From contig JAICQC010000268.1 in the NCBI GenBank assembly GCA_025938055.1, positions 1 to 6,479 on the forward strand: DNA of 6,479 bases. The letters are read 5' to 3'. The position numbers and the translations under genes are program-made. Position 1 is the first letter of the stretch. Each line of letters begins with the position of its first letter. This document shows, piece by piece, positions 1 to 5,227 of the stretch. Under the pieces are notes generated by a model. That model was not told the origin of the DNA. It did not search any database and saw nothing but the letters and a program-made list of their open reading frames with translations. This stretch comes from Anaerolineales bacterium. Lineage in GTDB: Bacteria > Chloroflexota > Anaerolineae > Anaerolineales > Villigracilaceae.

Positions 1-1629
1 TCCGCGAATGCCGGCAAGACCGAGCAGGTCGCCCTGTACGTGGCGGAAGCCCGCAGTATGGGAGTTCCCGTTCTTGCTCCCGAGATCAACACTTCGGGCT
101 GGGATTTTGGAATCGAAGACTCCGAAGCAGATGGCAAGCCGAACATCCGCTTTGGTTTGGGCGCGGTCAAGAATGTCGGTCAGGCGGCAGTGGAACTGAT
201 AATTCAGGAACGCGACCAGAATGGCAGGTTCAAAAACCTGAATGAGTTCGCCCGCCGCGTGGATCTGCGTGCCGTGGGCAAGCGCGCCCTCGAATGCCTC
301 ATCAAGGTCGGGGCGATGGATTCGTTCGGCAATCGTTCCGCGCTGCTGGCTTCGCTCGATCGGATCATTTCCATCAGCAGCAACCATTTCCGTGCGGCGG
401 AGGCGGGGCAGATGTCCCTCTTCGGCGAGGTCACGGGTGTGGTGGAAGATCTTCAACTTCCGGACGTCAGCAATGTGGACAAACGCGAGATGTTGAACTG
501 GGAGCGCGAGCTGATCGGCCTGTACATCTCTGACCATCCGCTGACCCCCTATCAGAAGACGTTCGCCCAGATTGTCAGTTACTTCTCGGGTCAGCTTCCC
601 CAGGCGCAGCATGAGGAGAAGGTGCGTGTGGCGGGACTTGTCACCGCGGTGCGCCCGTATATGACCAAGACCAACAAGCCGATGGGCTTTGTGACGCTCG
701 AAGATGTTCAAGGCAATATCGAACTGGTTCTCTTCCCAAAGACCTGGCAGAAAACGCAGGAACAGCTCAAGGTCGGTCAGATCGTTATTGTCGAAGGCAA
801 AGCAGACACGGGAAGTACGCCGCCCAAAATCCTGGTGGATGAAGTTCGGACCGAGATCAGGATTCTTGAATCTCTGGATGCTACGCCCCTGCCAGTTTCG
901 GCAGCGCCTCCCGTTGTGAATAAGCCGAAGCCTGCCCCTATTGCTCCCGCGACGCAACCCTCCGGGCAGAATGTGACTCAGCAGCCAAAGATGCCCGTCA
1001 AGCCAGTTACTCCGCCTGTACGGCAGGTCGCGGAGATCGAGGCGCCTGCTTATCACATCGATTCTGAATTCGATGATATGCCGCCTCCGCCCGATAACTT
1101 CCCTGAAGATTGGGATAATGAATGGCAGCCGTCGTTTGACGAGGCGAAGATGGCAGCGCGCCCTGAGCCAGCGGTTGAACAGAAGCCTGTCGTCAGTGAG
1201 CCGAAAACGGACGCTTTTCAGGCAGAGATCAAACCAAATGGACAGAAGAATCTACCGCCTGCGCGAGAAACGGTAGTGGTCCAGAAAATAGAATCCCTTC
1301 CGGCACAGTCTCCTGATGTTTTGCCGTCCTTGTATATTCCGCTTGCACAGGAGGAAACTGACAAGGAGCACCCGCCTCAACAGATCACGGTGGTGCTGCG
1401 TTCCACAGGCGACCGGGAACGCGACAAGCGCCGTATCAAGACGATCTTTGGTACGCTGATCTCCTTTCACGGGCGCGACCGGTTCAGTTTTCAGATCTTT
1501 GAGAATGGCAAGGGACACCTGATCGATTTCCCCAACGATACCACGCGGGTCTGCACCGAAGTGCTCGACCGCTTGAAAAAGCTCATGGGGGAGGAAAGCT
1601 GGCGCGTGGAAGAGATTACGTTTCAGTAA
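1..1629 (+). CDS. dnaE: DNA polymerase III subunit alpha (DnaE), C-terminal part, 5' end outside window
   Basis: This is the catalytic alpha subunit of the replicative DNA polymerase III holoenzyme. The frame is open from base 1, giving 542 visible residues before the TAA stop; the PHP and catalytic palm regions lie upstream of the window. Visible in order (numbered from the first codon here): the end of the fingers region, with the family signature LYVAEARSMGVPVLAPEIN (about 12-30); a helix-hairpin-helix DNA-binding region, GLGAVKNVGQAA to IKVGAMDSFG (about 52-109); a beta-clamp-binding pentapeptide QMSLF (137-141); an OB-fold (about 208-270, VRVAGLVTAVRPYMTKTNK onward); a Pro-rich linker (about 294-460) holding an acidic Trp-containing stretch; and a compact C-terminal domain (about 461-542, ending in FPN and LKKLMGEESWRVEEI). 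By position, that last domain corresponds to the tau-binding end of E. coli DnaE; this equivalence is inference. The identity of the gene is secure. It overlaps the convergent gene by 14 bp. Confidence 0.96.
   Translation, partial: SANAGKTEQVALYVAEARSMGVPVLAPEINTSGWDFGIEDSEADGKPNIRFGLGAVKNVGQAAVELIIQERDQNGRFKNLNEFARRVDLRAVGKRALECLIKVGAMDSFGNRSALLASLDRIISISSNHFRAAEAGQMSLFGEVTGVVEDLQLPDVSNVDKREMLNWERELIGLYISDHPLTPYQKTFAQIVSYFSGQLPQAQHEEKVRVAGLVTAVRPYMTKTNKPMGFVTLEDVQGNIELVLFPKTWQKTQEQLKVGQIVIVEGKADTGSTPPKILVDEVRTEIRILESLDATPLPVSAAPPVVNKPKPAPIAPATQPSGQNVTQQPKMPVKPVTPPVRQVAEIEAPAYHIDSEFDDMPPPPDNFPEDWDNEWQPSFDEAKMAARPEPAVEQKPVVSEPKTDAFQAEIKPNGQKNLPPARETVVVQKIESLPAQSPDVLPSLYIPLAQEETDKEHPPQQITVVLRSTGDRERDKRRIKTIFGTLISFHGRDRFSFQIFENGKGHLIDFPNDTTRVCTEVLDRLKKLMGEESWRVEEITFQ
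409..423 (+). other. Internal beta-clamp-binding motif of DnaE (QMSLF)
   Basis: The codons spell Gln-Met-Ser-Leu-Phe, a close match to the bacterial clamp-binding consensus QL(S/D)LF. It lies between the helix-hairpin-helix region and the OB-fold, where E. coli DnaE carries its internal clamp-binding motif. It should tether the polymerase to the DnaN sliding clamp. The match is direct; the function is inferred from the family. Confidence 0.85.
880..1380 (+). other. Disordered Pro-rich linker in DnaE with acidic Trp/Phe patch
   Basis: About 167 residues between the OB-fold and the C-terminal domain are rich in Pro, Gln, Val, Ala and Glu, and have no recognisable fold. In the middle (about 1051-1149) is a strongly acidic, aromatic patch containing EFDDMPPPPDNFPEDWDNEW. 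It resembles the acidic peptide tails that replication proteins use as docking sites, such as the SSB tail. The composition is seen directly; disorder and docking are inference. The frame stays open with normal codon use throughout, so this is not a frameshift artefact. Confidence 0.6.
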
Positions 1630-2404
1630 TCCGCACCGCTTTACACCTCTCACAATCGATCTGGTCGCATAGCAATGCGAGCGGATCTTTTTTTATCAAT
1701 CCCTGTACTACTTCCAATAAATTTTTTAATGGCACAGCCTGAATAAAGCCCGGATCCAGGTCGATACGGCGGGTGTCGTATTGAATATGCTCCTCGATGA
1801 CTTGAAAGCCCATCGAGTCTCCCGGGTAATTTGGGCACTCCACTACACGGTCGTCCACCAGCCCCCAGCGGATGAATTGCTTTCGCCCGGCGAGTTTTTC
1901 TCCGTAATGGATGCTGGTATTGGCGGTGTGGTCAACGTTGATCAGGATCACCCAGCCGTCCTGCTCTGTCAGCGCACCGATGGGAGCCAGCGGCTCATAG
2001 AGGGTTTGTGTCAACAGTATGGAATCCGCATTGATCCCTGCAAACGAGAGGATCGGGTGCGCCGTCCGCGTGGCGGATGGATGTTTGCGCAGCGTTTCGG
2101 GCAGGATTCCCATCATGGGGTCGGCGCGCAGACCCATGTGAAATGGCAAAGCCATCTTGTTCTTATAGATCCCATTGCCGTAGGTGATGGCGTTGTTCGG
2201 CGGACCGACATCGGGAATGATCTTGGTCTTGTAGGTGTGGGTGGGCATGATAACGCTGGCGAAGGAAGCCAGTATGGCATCTAAAACTGCCTCGGGTCCG
2301 CCCTGAATGAAGCCGAATGGTTTTAGCGAGGCATGCGCGATGATCGGTTTGTCCTGCAGACCCAGTGCCTGGAATGCCGAATGGATTTCAGATGAATCGG
2401 GCAA
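1616..2404 (-). CDS. AAC(3)-family N-acetyltransferase-like protein (Antibiotic_NAT fold)
   Basis: A 262-residue protein of the aminoglycoside 3-N-acetyltransferase family, whose members move an acyl group from a CoA thioester to an amine. Family marks (numbered from the TTG start) are HASLKPFG followed by a GGPEAVLDA helix near the N-terminus, MPTHTY (about 53-58), LPETLRKHPSATRTAHPILSF (about 101-121, with the conserved H116), and INVDHTANTSIHYGEKLAG (about 155-173). I chose the TTG at 2404-2402. It follows the hydratase TAA by one base and has GGAGG and GGAAGG upstream, and the family normally begins about 20-25 residues before the HxSL motif. An ATG at 2479 would overlap the hydratase by 74 bp and add residues without family similarity. 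Many family members are not antibiotic-resistance enzymes (Bacillus YokD, for example), so resistance should not be assumed. Cys190, 246, 251 and 254 form a possible metal site. The substrate is unknown. Confidence 0.87.
   Translation of the reverse strand: MPDSSEIHSAFQALGLQDKPIIAHASLKPFGFIQGGPEAVLDAILASFASVIMPTHTYKTKIIPDVGPPNNAITYGNGIYKNKMALPFHMGLRADPMMGILPETLRKHPSATRTAHPILSFAGINADSILLTQTLYEPLAPIGALTEQDGWVILINVDHTANTSIHYGEKLAGRKQFIRWGLVDDRVVECPNYPGDSMGFQVIEEHIQYDTRRIDLDPGFIQAVPLKNLLEVVQGLIKKDPLALLCDQIDCERCKAVRITET
1658..1694 (+). terminator. Intrinsic (rho-independent) terminator for dnaE, inside the antisense AAC(3)-like gene
   Basis: An imperfect 13-bp stem pairs GATCTGGTCGCAT (1658-1670) with ATGCGAGCGGATC (1675-1687). 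It has one G-U wobble and one G-G mismatch. The loop is AGCA and a run of seven T follows directly (1688-1694). It lies 28 bp past the dnaE stop, and its polarity fits termination of dnaE transcripts. The same bases on the minus strand encode part of the last 30 residues of the acyltransferase; the T run becomes two Lys AAA codons. The stem and T tract are seen directly; activity is inferred. Confidence 0.75.
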
Positions 2405-2419
2405 GTTACCTTCCCCTCC
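2405..2419 (-). promoter_or_regulatory. Ribosome binding site and stop-start coupling for the TTG-started acyltransferase gene
   Basis: Read on the minus strand, GGAGGGGAAGG is followed by TAAC and then the TTG start. The TAA in it is the stop of the hydratase gene. GGAAGG sits 4 nt and GGAGG 10 nt from the TTG. This arrangement decides the start and suggests translational coupling of the two genes. Confidence 0.65.
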
Positions 2420-3179
2420 ACTGTGGTGTACGCTTTTCCACGAACGCCTGCATGCCTTCCTTTTGATCCTCGGTGGCAAACAGATTATAGAATTCCTGCT
2501 TCTCTACGGCAAGACCATCGGAGAGGGTCCGCTCGAATGCCTCGTTGATCATTTTCTTCGCCGCGCGGACCGCGACAGGCGCACGAGAGGCAATCCCCTC
2601 CGCCAGCTGGAGCGCTTCTTCCAGATATCCCTCCACCGGTACGACGCGGTTTACCATCCCAAACTGATAGGCTTCCTGCGCCGTCAGCCTGCGGTCGTTG
2701 AGGATCATTTCCATGGTGATGGCTTTCCCGACCGCATGGGTGAGACGCTGTGTGCCGCCCGCGCCGGGAATCACGCCGATATTGATCTCCGGCTGACCAA
2801 ACCTGGCGGATTCAGAGGCGATGATCATGTCACACGACAGCGCGATCTCGCATCCACCGCCCAGCGCCCAGCCAGACACCGCGGCGATGACGGGCTTGCG
2901 GATCGTGCGAATCCTGCCAAACACGACGATATGGTCCCTGTCCATCATCTCGTGAATGGATTTACCCGCCATCTCTTTGATATCCGCGCCGGCAGCGAAA
3001 GCTTTTTCATTCCCCGTGATGACCATCGCGCCGGTGGTATCGTTCTTATCGAAGGACTCCAGGGCGTCCATCAATTCGCGCATGAGCTGGTTGTTGAGGG
3101 CGTTCATTGCCTGCGGGCGGTTGAGCGTGATCAATCCAACTCGCCCGCGTATTTCCGTTAGGATTAGTTCGTAGGGCAT
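2406..3179 (-). CDS. Enoyl-CoA hydratase/isomerase (crotonase) family protein
   Basis: A 257-residue crotonase-fold enzyme, the usual length for a single-domain enoyl-CoA hydratase. It should add water to trans-2-enoyl-CoA in the cytoplasm, as in beta-oxidation or butyryl-CoA metabolism. Visible motifs are ITLNRPQAMNALN near the N-terminus (CoA-binding start), FAAGADIKEM (about 61-70, first oxyanion-hole strand), ALGGGCEIALSCDMI (about 106-119, second oxyanion glycines) and FGQPEINIGVIPGAGGTQRL (about 127-146). Both catalytic glutamates, E111 and E131, are present 20 residues apart, as in rat mitochondrial enoyl-CoA hydratase (E144/E164). This supports true hydratase activity over isomerase or dehalogenase variants. 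The start is an ATG with AAGGAG 5 nt upstream. It is the first gene of a pair with the acyltransferase. Chain-length preference, and whether it is a Crt, FadB-like or PaaF-like enzyme, cannot be told. Confidence 0.93.
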   Translation of the reverse strand: MPYELILTEIRGRVGLITLNRPQAMNALNNQLMRELMDALESFDKNDTTGAMVITGNEKAFAAGADIKEMAGKSIHEMMDRDHIVVFGRIRTIRKPVIAAVSGWALGGGCEIALSCDMIIASESARFGQPEINIGVIPGAGGTQRLTHAVGKAITMEMILNDRRLTAQEAYQFGMVNRVVPVEGYLEEALQLAEGIASRAPVAVRAAKKMINEAFERTLSDGLAVEKQEFYNLFATEDQKEGMQAFVEKRTPQWRGR

Positions 3180-3184
3180 ACATT

Positions 3185-3190
3185 CTCCTT
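3185..3190 (-). promoter_or_regulatory. Ribosome binding site of the enoyl-CoA hydratase gene
   Basis: AAGGAG on the minus strand stands 5 nt before the ATG at 3179. It settles the start against an in-frame extension that runs upstream to 3365 and would add 62 Cys-rich residues with no family counterpart. Confidence 0.8.
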
Positions 3191-3197
3191 TTGTCAA

Positions 3198-3364
3198 TGT
3201 CATTACGAGGAGTCGATACATGGGAGACACTGGCATCGCACGTGAATTGCTCATCTGCACTGCGCAGGCGCAAGTGTGGCAATTCATGCAGGTGTTGCTT
3301 CGCCACCCGGCGTTTGAGCCTCGGGGCTCGCAACACTTGCACCGTACGCAAGTGCGGTGTGACA
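3198..3364. repeat. Multi-hairpin intergenic element (REP/MITE-like) with nested inverted repeats
   Basis: This 167-bp non-coding element begins TGTCATTACGAGGAG and ends GTGTGACA, giving short TGTCA/TGACA terminal inverted repeats. Inside it: TGAATTGC/GCAATTCA (3243-3250 with 3279-3286) enclosing TGCG-CAGG-CGCA (3261-3272); a 12-bp arm pair with one mismatch (3287-3298 with 3330-3341) enclosing CGCC-ACCC-GGCG (3301-3312) and GAGCC-TCGG-GGCTC (3316-3329); and CACCG/CGGTG (3340-3344 with 3355-3359), which overlaps the previous arm and so competes with it. A direct repeat CGCAAGTG(T/C)GG occurs at 3269-3279 and 3347-3357. The TGTCATTnCGAG end resembles dispersed intergenic repeats of many bacterial genomes. 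That resemblance, and mobility or copy number, are inference. It sits between divergent genes, so it could also act on their transcripts. Confidence 0.6.
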
Positions 3365-3396
3365 TGTAGAGGGATTCTACACGAGAACAAAATTTA

Positions 3397-3405
3397 TGCT
3401 ACTAT
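3397..3405 (+). promoter_or_regulatory. Extended -10 promoter element for the DUF1304-DUF998 gene pair
   Basis: TGCTACTAT fits an extended -10 box (TGn followed by TACTAT, 4 of 6 to TATAAT), 30 bp before the ATG. No good -35 stands at the usual distance; TTCTAC at 3375-3380 is weak and 19 bp away. The overlapping TATGCT (3395-3400) is an alternative -10. The call rests on sequence match only. Confidence 0.4.
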
Positions 3406-3423
3406 TGCACGAACATTTCCCTC

Positions 3424-3429
3424 GAGGAG
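3424..3429 (+). promoter_or_regulatory. Ribosome binding site of the DUF1304 gene
   Basis: GAGGAG lies 6 nt before the ATG at 3436, a canonical spacing. It confirms this start. Confidence 0.75.
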
Positions 3430-3435
3430 TACAAA

Positions 3436-3789
3436 ATGACAATCGCCGCCAATCTTGTGATTGCAGTTGTGGCTATTCTGCATCTCGGCTTTCTTGTGCT
3501 GGAGATGTTTTTATGGAATCATCCTGTTGGTCGAAAGACGTTCAAGATGACGCCGGAATATTCCCAAGCCTCTGCATCCCTTGCGGCGAACCAGGGTCTT
3601 TATAACGGGTTCCTTGCGGCGGGATTGATCTGGGGACTCTTCTCGGGTGAGTTGTCTGTGAAATTTTTCTTCCTTGTTTGTGTCCTCATCGCGGGGATCT
3701 TTGGCGGCATGACGGCAAAGCGCTCCATTCTTTATATGCAGGCATTACCTGCCTTACTTGGTTTGCTGTTGCTGTATCTTTCCACATAG
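3436..3789 (+). CDS. DUF1304 family small integral membrane protein
   Basis: A 117-residue hydrophobic protein with four predicted membrane segments (about 4-27, 52-69, 74-93 and 98-115). Its motifs are those I know from DUF1304 proteins: HLGFLVLEMFLW (16-27), a short polar loop with GRKTF and MTPEY, then ANQGLYNGFLAAGLIWG (51-67). No enzyme residues or cofactor site can be recognised, and the function of the family is unknown. The start has a strong ribosome binding site. It is the first gene of a two-gene unit; the next membrane protein begins 8 bp after its stop. The family call is from motif memory and is fairly secure; any role in transport or stress would be a guess. Confidence 0.88.
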   Translation: MTIAANLVIAVVAILHLGFLVLEMFLWNHPVGRKTFKMTPEYSQASASLAANQGLYNGFLAAGLIWGLFSGELSVKFFFLVCVLIAGIFGGMTAKRSILYMQALPALLGLLLLYLST

Positions 3790-3797
3790 TTTTATAT

Positions 3798-4397
3798 ATG
3801 AATAGACCTCGTCTGATTCAGCTTGCGGCGCTTGCCGGGATCATCGGTCCTGTTCTGTTCGCCGTCGTTTTGGCAGGTTTGACTATCGCCCAGGCTGGGT
3901 TCATGCGCACCCTGGGGTGGAATCCGCTGGGACCGGTGATCGATTGGCCCAGCGGACTGGCGCTCGGTCCGTATGGCTGGCTGATGACCGTCACGTTCTT
4001 CGTCTGTGGGGCAATGATGGCATTCTTTGCGTATGGACTAAAGCTCGCGCTCCACGATAAGCTTGCCACGACGCTTTTGATGATCGCGGGCTTTGCCATG
4101 ATGGGCTTGATCTTTCCCACCGATCCAACGCTGACAACCGTCACAAAGAGCTGGCACGGCTTGCTGCATGATTCATTCTTTGCATTGCTGGGTCTCACCC
4201 TTATGCCCGGCATGCTGCTGCTGGGACGAGTCTTTCAGCGACATGAGCACTGGAAGACTCTGGCTGTTTACACGTGGGGCACGCTGGCGCTGATCATTCC
4301 TACGTTCTGGTTAAAAGGCGTGGCGTTTTACGTTTTTTTGCTGGCAATCCTGACGTGGAGTGTGGTGATCGCGCTCCGTTTGCGATCGATTCAATAA
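3798..4397 (+). CDS. DUF998 family integral membrane protein
   Basis: A 199-residue protein with six likely membrane helices (about 9-31, 58-84, 89-107, 122-143, 153-171 and 173-193). Family-like signatures are LAALAGIIGPVLFAVVLAGL at the N-terminus, SGLALGPYGWLMTVTFFVCG (about 52-71) and WHGLLHDSFFALLGL (about 119-133), the pattern of DUF998 membrane proteins, whose function is unknown. I chose the ATG at 3798 because the first helix starts right after it. The frame continues upstream to 3678 but there overlaps the DUF1304 gene and reads as non-membrane sequence. No Shine-Dalgarno sequence precedes the ATG, so translation probably depends on coupling to the gene 8 bp upstream. It ends 25 bp from the convergent phosphatase gene, and I see no terminator in that gap. 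Confidence 0.8.
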   Translation: MNRPRLIQLAALAGIIGPVLFAVVLAGLTIAQAGFMRTLGWNPLGPVIDWPSGLALGPYGWLMTVTFFVCGAMMAFFAYGLKLALHDKLATTLLMIAGFAMMGLIFPTDPTLTTVTKSWHGLLHDSFFALLGLTLMPGMLLLGRVFQRHEHWKTLAVYTWGTLALIIPTFWLKGVAFYVFLLAILTWSVVIALRLRSIQ

Positions 4398-4422
4398 GTT
4401 GTCTTGAGTCCAGGGGAAGAAT

Positions 4423-5136
4423 TCAGGCGCCGCTGCGCAGCTCGGGTGACGGAGTCTCAACCGGCAAAGTTTCCTGACGAAATATTCCACTCAAATCGCT
4501 TGTATTGTTCAAAATAAGATCGGCGCCCAATTGCCGCAGCTCATCCTCCTCGCCGAAGCCGCACAGGACTCCCGCGGTCTGCGCGCCGGCAGCCTTCCCG
4601 GCGCGCATATCCACGGTAGTATCGCCGATCATGAGGCATTCGTGGGGTTCGACGCCCATCCTTTGCGCGGCAAGCAGGATCGGGTCTGGATAGGGCTTGG
4701 TATGTGGCGCGGAAAGACCGGTGACGATGACCTCAAAATATTTACACAGATCGAACTGGGTCAGGAAGCGCATGGTGCTTTTTTCATCCCGCGCGCTGAC
4801 GACCGCCATCGGGTAGCGTCCGTGTATGAGCCGGAGCATCTCTTCCACGCCTGGCACAATCAGGTATTTTTTCAGGGGGCTTTTGCGGTGACGGTTCATC
4901 CAGTTAATGAACGCCACCATTTCGTCGTCGATGCCAATGGTGTCTGCGAAACCCAAAAGGGCGTTGCCCGGCGATTCAACCCACATCACCAGCCGCCGGG
5001 CTGTGTGAGCGGGATCGGAGAAGAGGAAACGCGGCAGAAACCCTACAATCTTCTGCGCGTAGTAATCGTCCGTGTCGCTTAAGGTGCCATCTACATCAAA
5101 ACAAAGGGCTTTTATGCGTGAAATCTCGAGCGGCAT
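4423..5136 (-). CDS. HAD-superfamily hydrolase, phosphoglycolate phosphatase-like
   Basis: A 237-residue cytoplasmic phosphatase of the haloacid dehalogenase superfamily with all four motifs: I, CFDVDGTLSDTDD (nucleophile D14, acid/base D16); II, VVSARD (S114); III, HTKPYPDP (K147); and IV, GDTTVDMRAG (Mg ligands D172 and D176). The helical segment between motifs I and II (about 20-95) is a C1-type cap, as in Gph/PpaX/beta-phosphoglucomutase relatives. The substrate is therefore probably a small phosphate ester, but it cannot be named. The ATG at 5136 places motif I at residue 14, as usual. The in-frame ATG at 5229 would add 31 residues unlike the family and run through the promoter region. 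No Shine-Dalgarno sequence is visible before 5136; with TACAAT at 5149-5144, a leaderless mRNA is possible. The gene is divergent from the GAF/PAS gene. Confidence 0.9.
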   Translation of the reverse strand: MPLEISRIKALCFDVDGTLSDTDDYYAQKIVGFLPRFLFSDPAHTARRLVMWVESPGNALLGFADTIGIDDEMVAFINWMNRHRKSPLKKYLIVPGVEEMLRLIHGRYPMAVVSARDEKSTMRFLTQFDLCKYFEVIVTGLSAPHTKPYPDPILLAAQRMGVEPHECLMIGDTTVDMRAGKAAGAQTAGVLCGFGEEDELRQLGADLILNNTSDLSGIFRQETLPVETPSPELRSGA

Positions 5137-5143
5137 GCGCGTA

Positions 5144-5149
5144 ATTGTA
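5144..5149 (-). promoter_or_regulatory. Candidate -10 box (TACAAT) for the HAD phosphatase gene
   Basis: On the minus strand, TACAAT matches 5 of 6 bases of TATAAT. Its downstream end is 7 bp before the ATG at 5136, so transcription would start at or next to the start codon and the mRNA would be leaderless. That agrees with the missing ribosome binding site. No clear -35 is seen. Confidence 0.4.
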
Positions 5150-5171
5150 CCGTAATTGATTGTGCTATACT
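5145..5171 (+). promoter_or_regulatory. Candidate promoter for the GAF/PAS sensor gene (TTGTAC, 15 bp, TATACT)
   Basis: TATACT at 5166-5171 matches 5 of 6 bases of the -10 consensus. TTGTAC at 5145-5150 is a weak -35 at a short 15-bp spacing. It overlaps the minus-strand candidate -10, so the two promoters could compete. Expected transcription start near 5178 gives a leader of about 50 nt. Confidence 0.4.
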
Positions 5172-5181
5172 TTGCCTGTGC

Positions 5182-5201
5182 ATGTGTAATATTAATCACA
5201 T
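5182..5201. promoter_or_regulatory. AT-rich dyad, possible operator in the divergent promoter region
   Basis: ATGTG and CACAT form 5-bp inverted arms around a 10-bp AT-only centre (TAATATTAAT). Further TGC/GCA bases outside extend the symmetry with one base offset. It lies just downstream of the candidate plus-strand promoter, where a bound repressor could block it. The spacing differs from the E. coli CRP site, so no regulator is named. Confidence 0.3.
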
Positions 5202-5227
5202 TGCAAATTTGAGCCAGGTTGGACGAC

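Noticed and set aside
1252..1653. 133-codon minus-strand open frame opposite the end of dnaE
   Set aside because: Overlaps both dnaE and the real minus-strand gene in another frame; no protein-like signature.
1781..2284. 167-codon plus-strand open frame opposite the AAC(3)-like gene
   Set aside because: Antisense shadow; no family motifs and no ribosome binding site evident.
2307..3161. 284-codon plus-strand open frame opposite the hydratase
   Set aside because: Antisense shadow of a well-recognised gene. Its translation has no recognisable domain.
3287..3341. Cloverleaf-like fold suggesting a tRNA or integron attC site
   Set aside because: No T-loop GTTCRA sequence, no proper anticodon arm or CCA-side acceptor, and no attC core GTTRRRY/RYYYAAC pair. 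It fits a structured repeat better.
3180..3365. In-frame upstream extension of the hydratase with a Cys-rich N-terminus (CVRCKCC, CMNCHTCAC)
   Set aside because: It is the translation of the hairpin element, has no crotonase counterpart, and the ATG at 3179 has a clear AAGGAG site. The cysteines come from the repeated GCA/GTG-rich stems.
4432..4441. Perfect 10-bp palindrome GCTGCGCAGC near the convergent gap, possible terminator
   Set aside because: No T run on either side and it lies within HAD coding sequence. A palindrome this short can arise by chance.
4531..5082. 183-codon plus-strand open frame opposite the HAD gene
   Set aside because: Shadow of a gene with all four HAD motifs.
5183..5200. 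CRP-like site TGTG...CACA
   Set aside because: The half-sites are separated by 10 bp rather than the 8 of the E. coli CRP consensus, and the flanking A/T specificity bases do not match. Kept only as an unnamed dyad.
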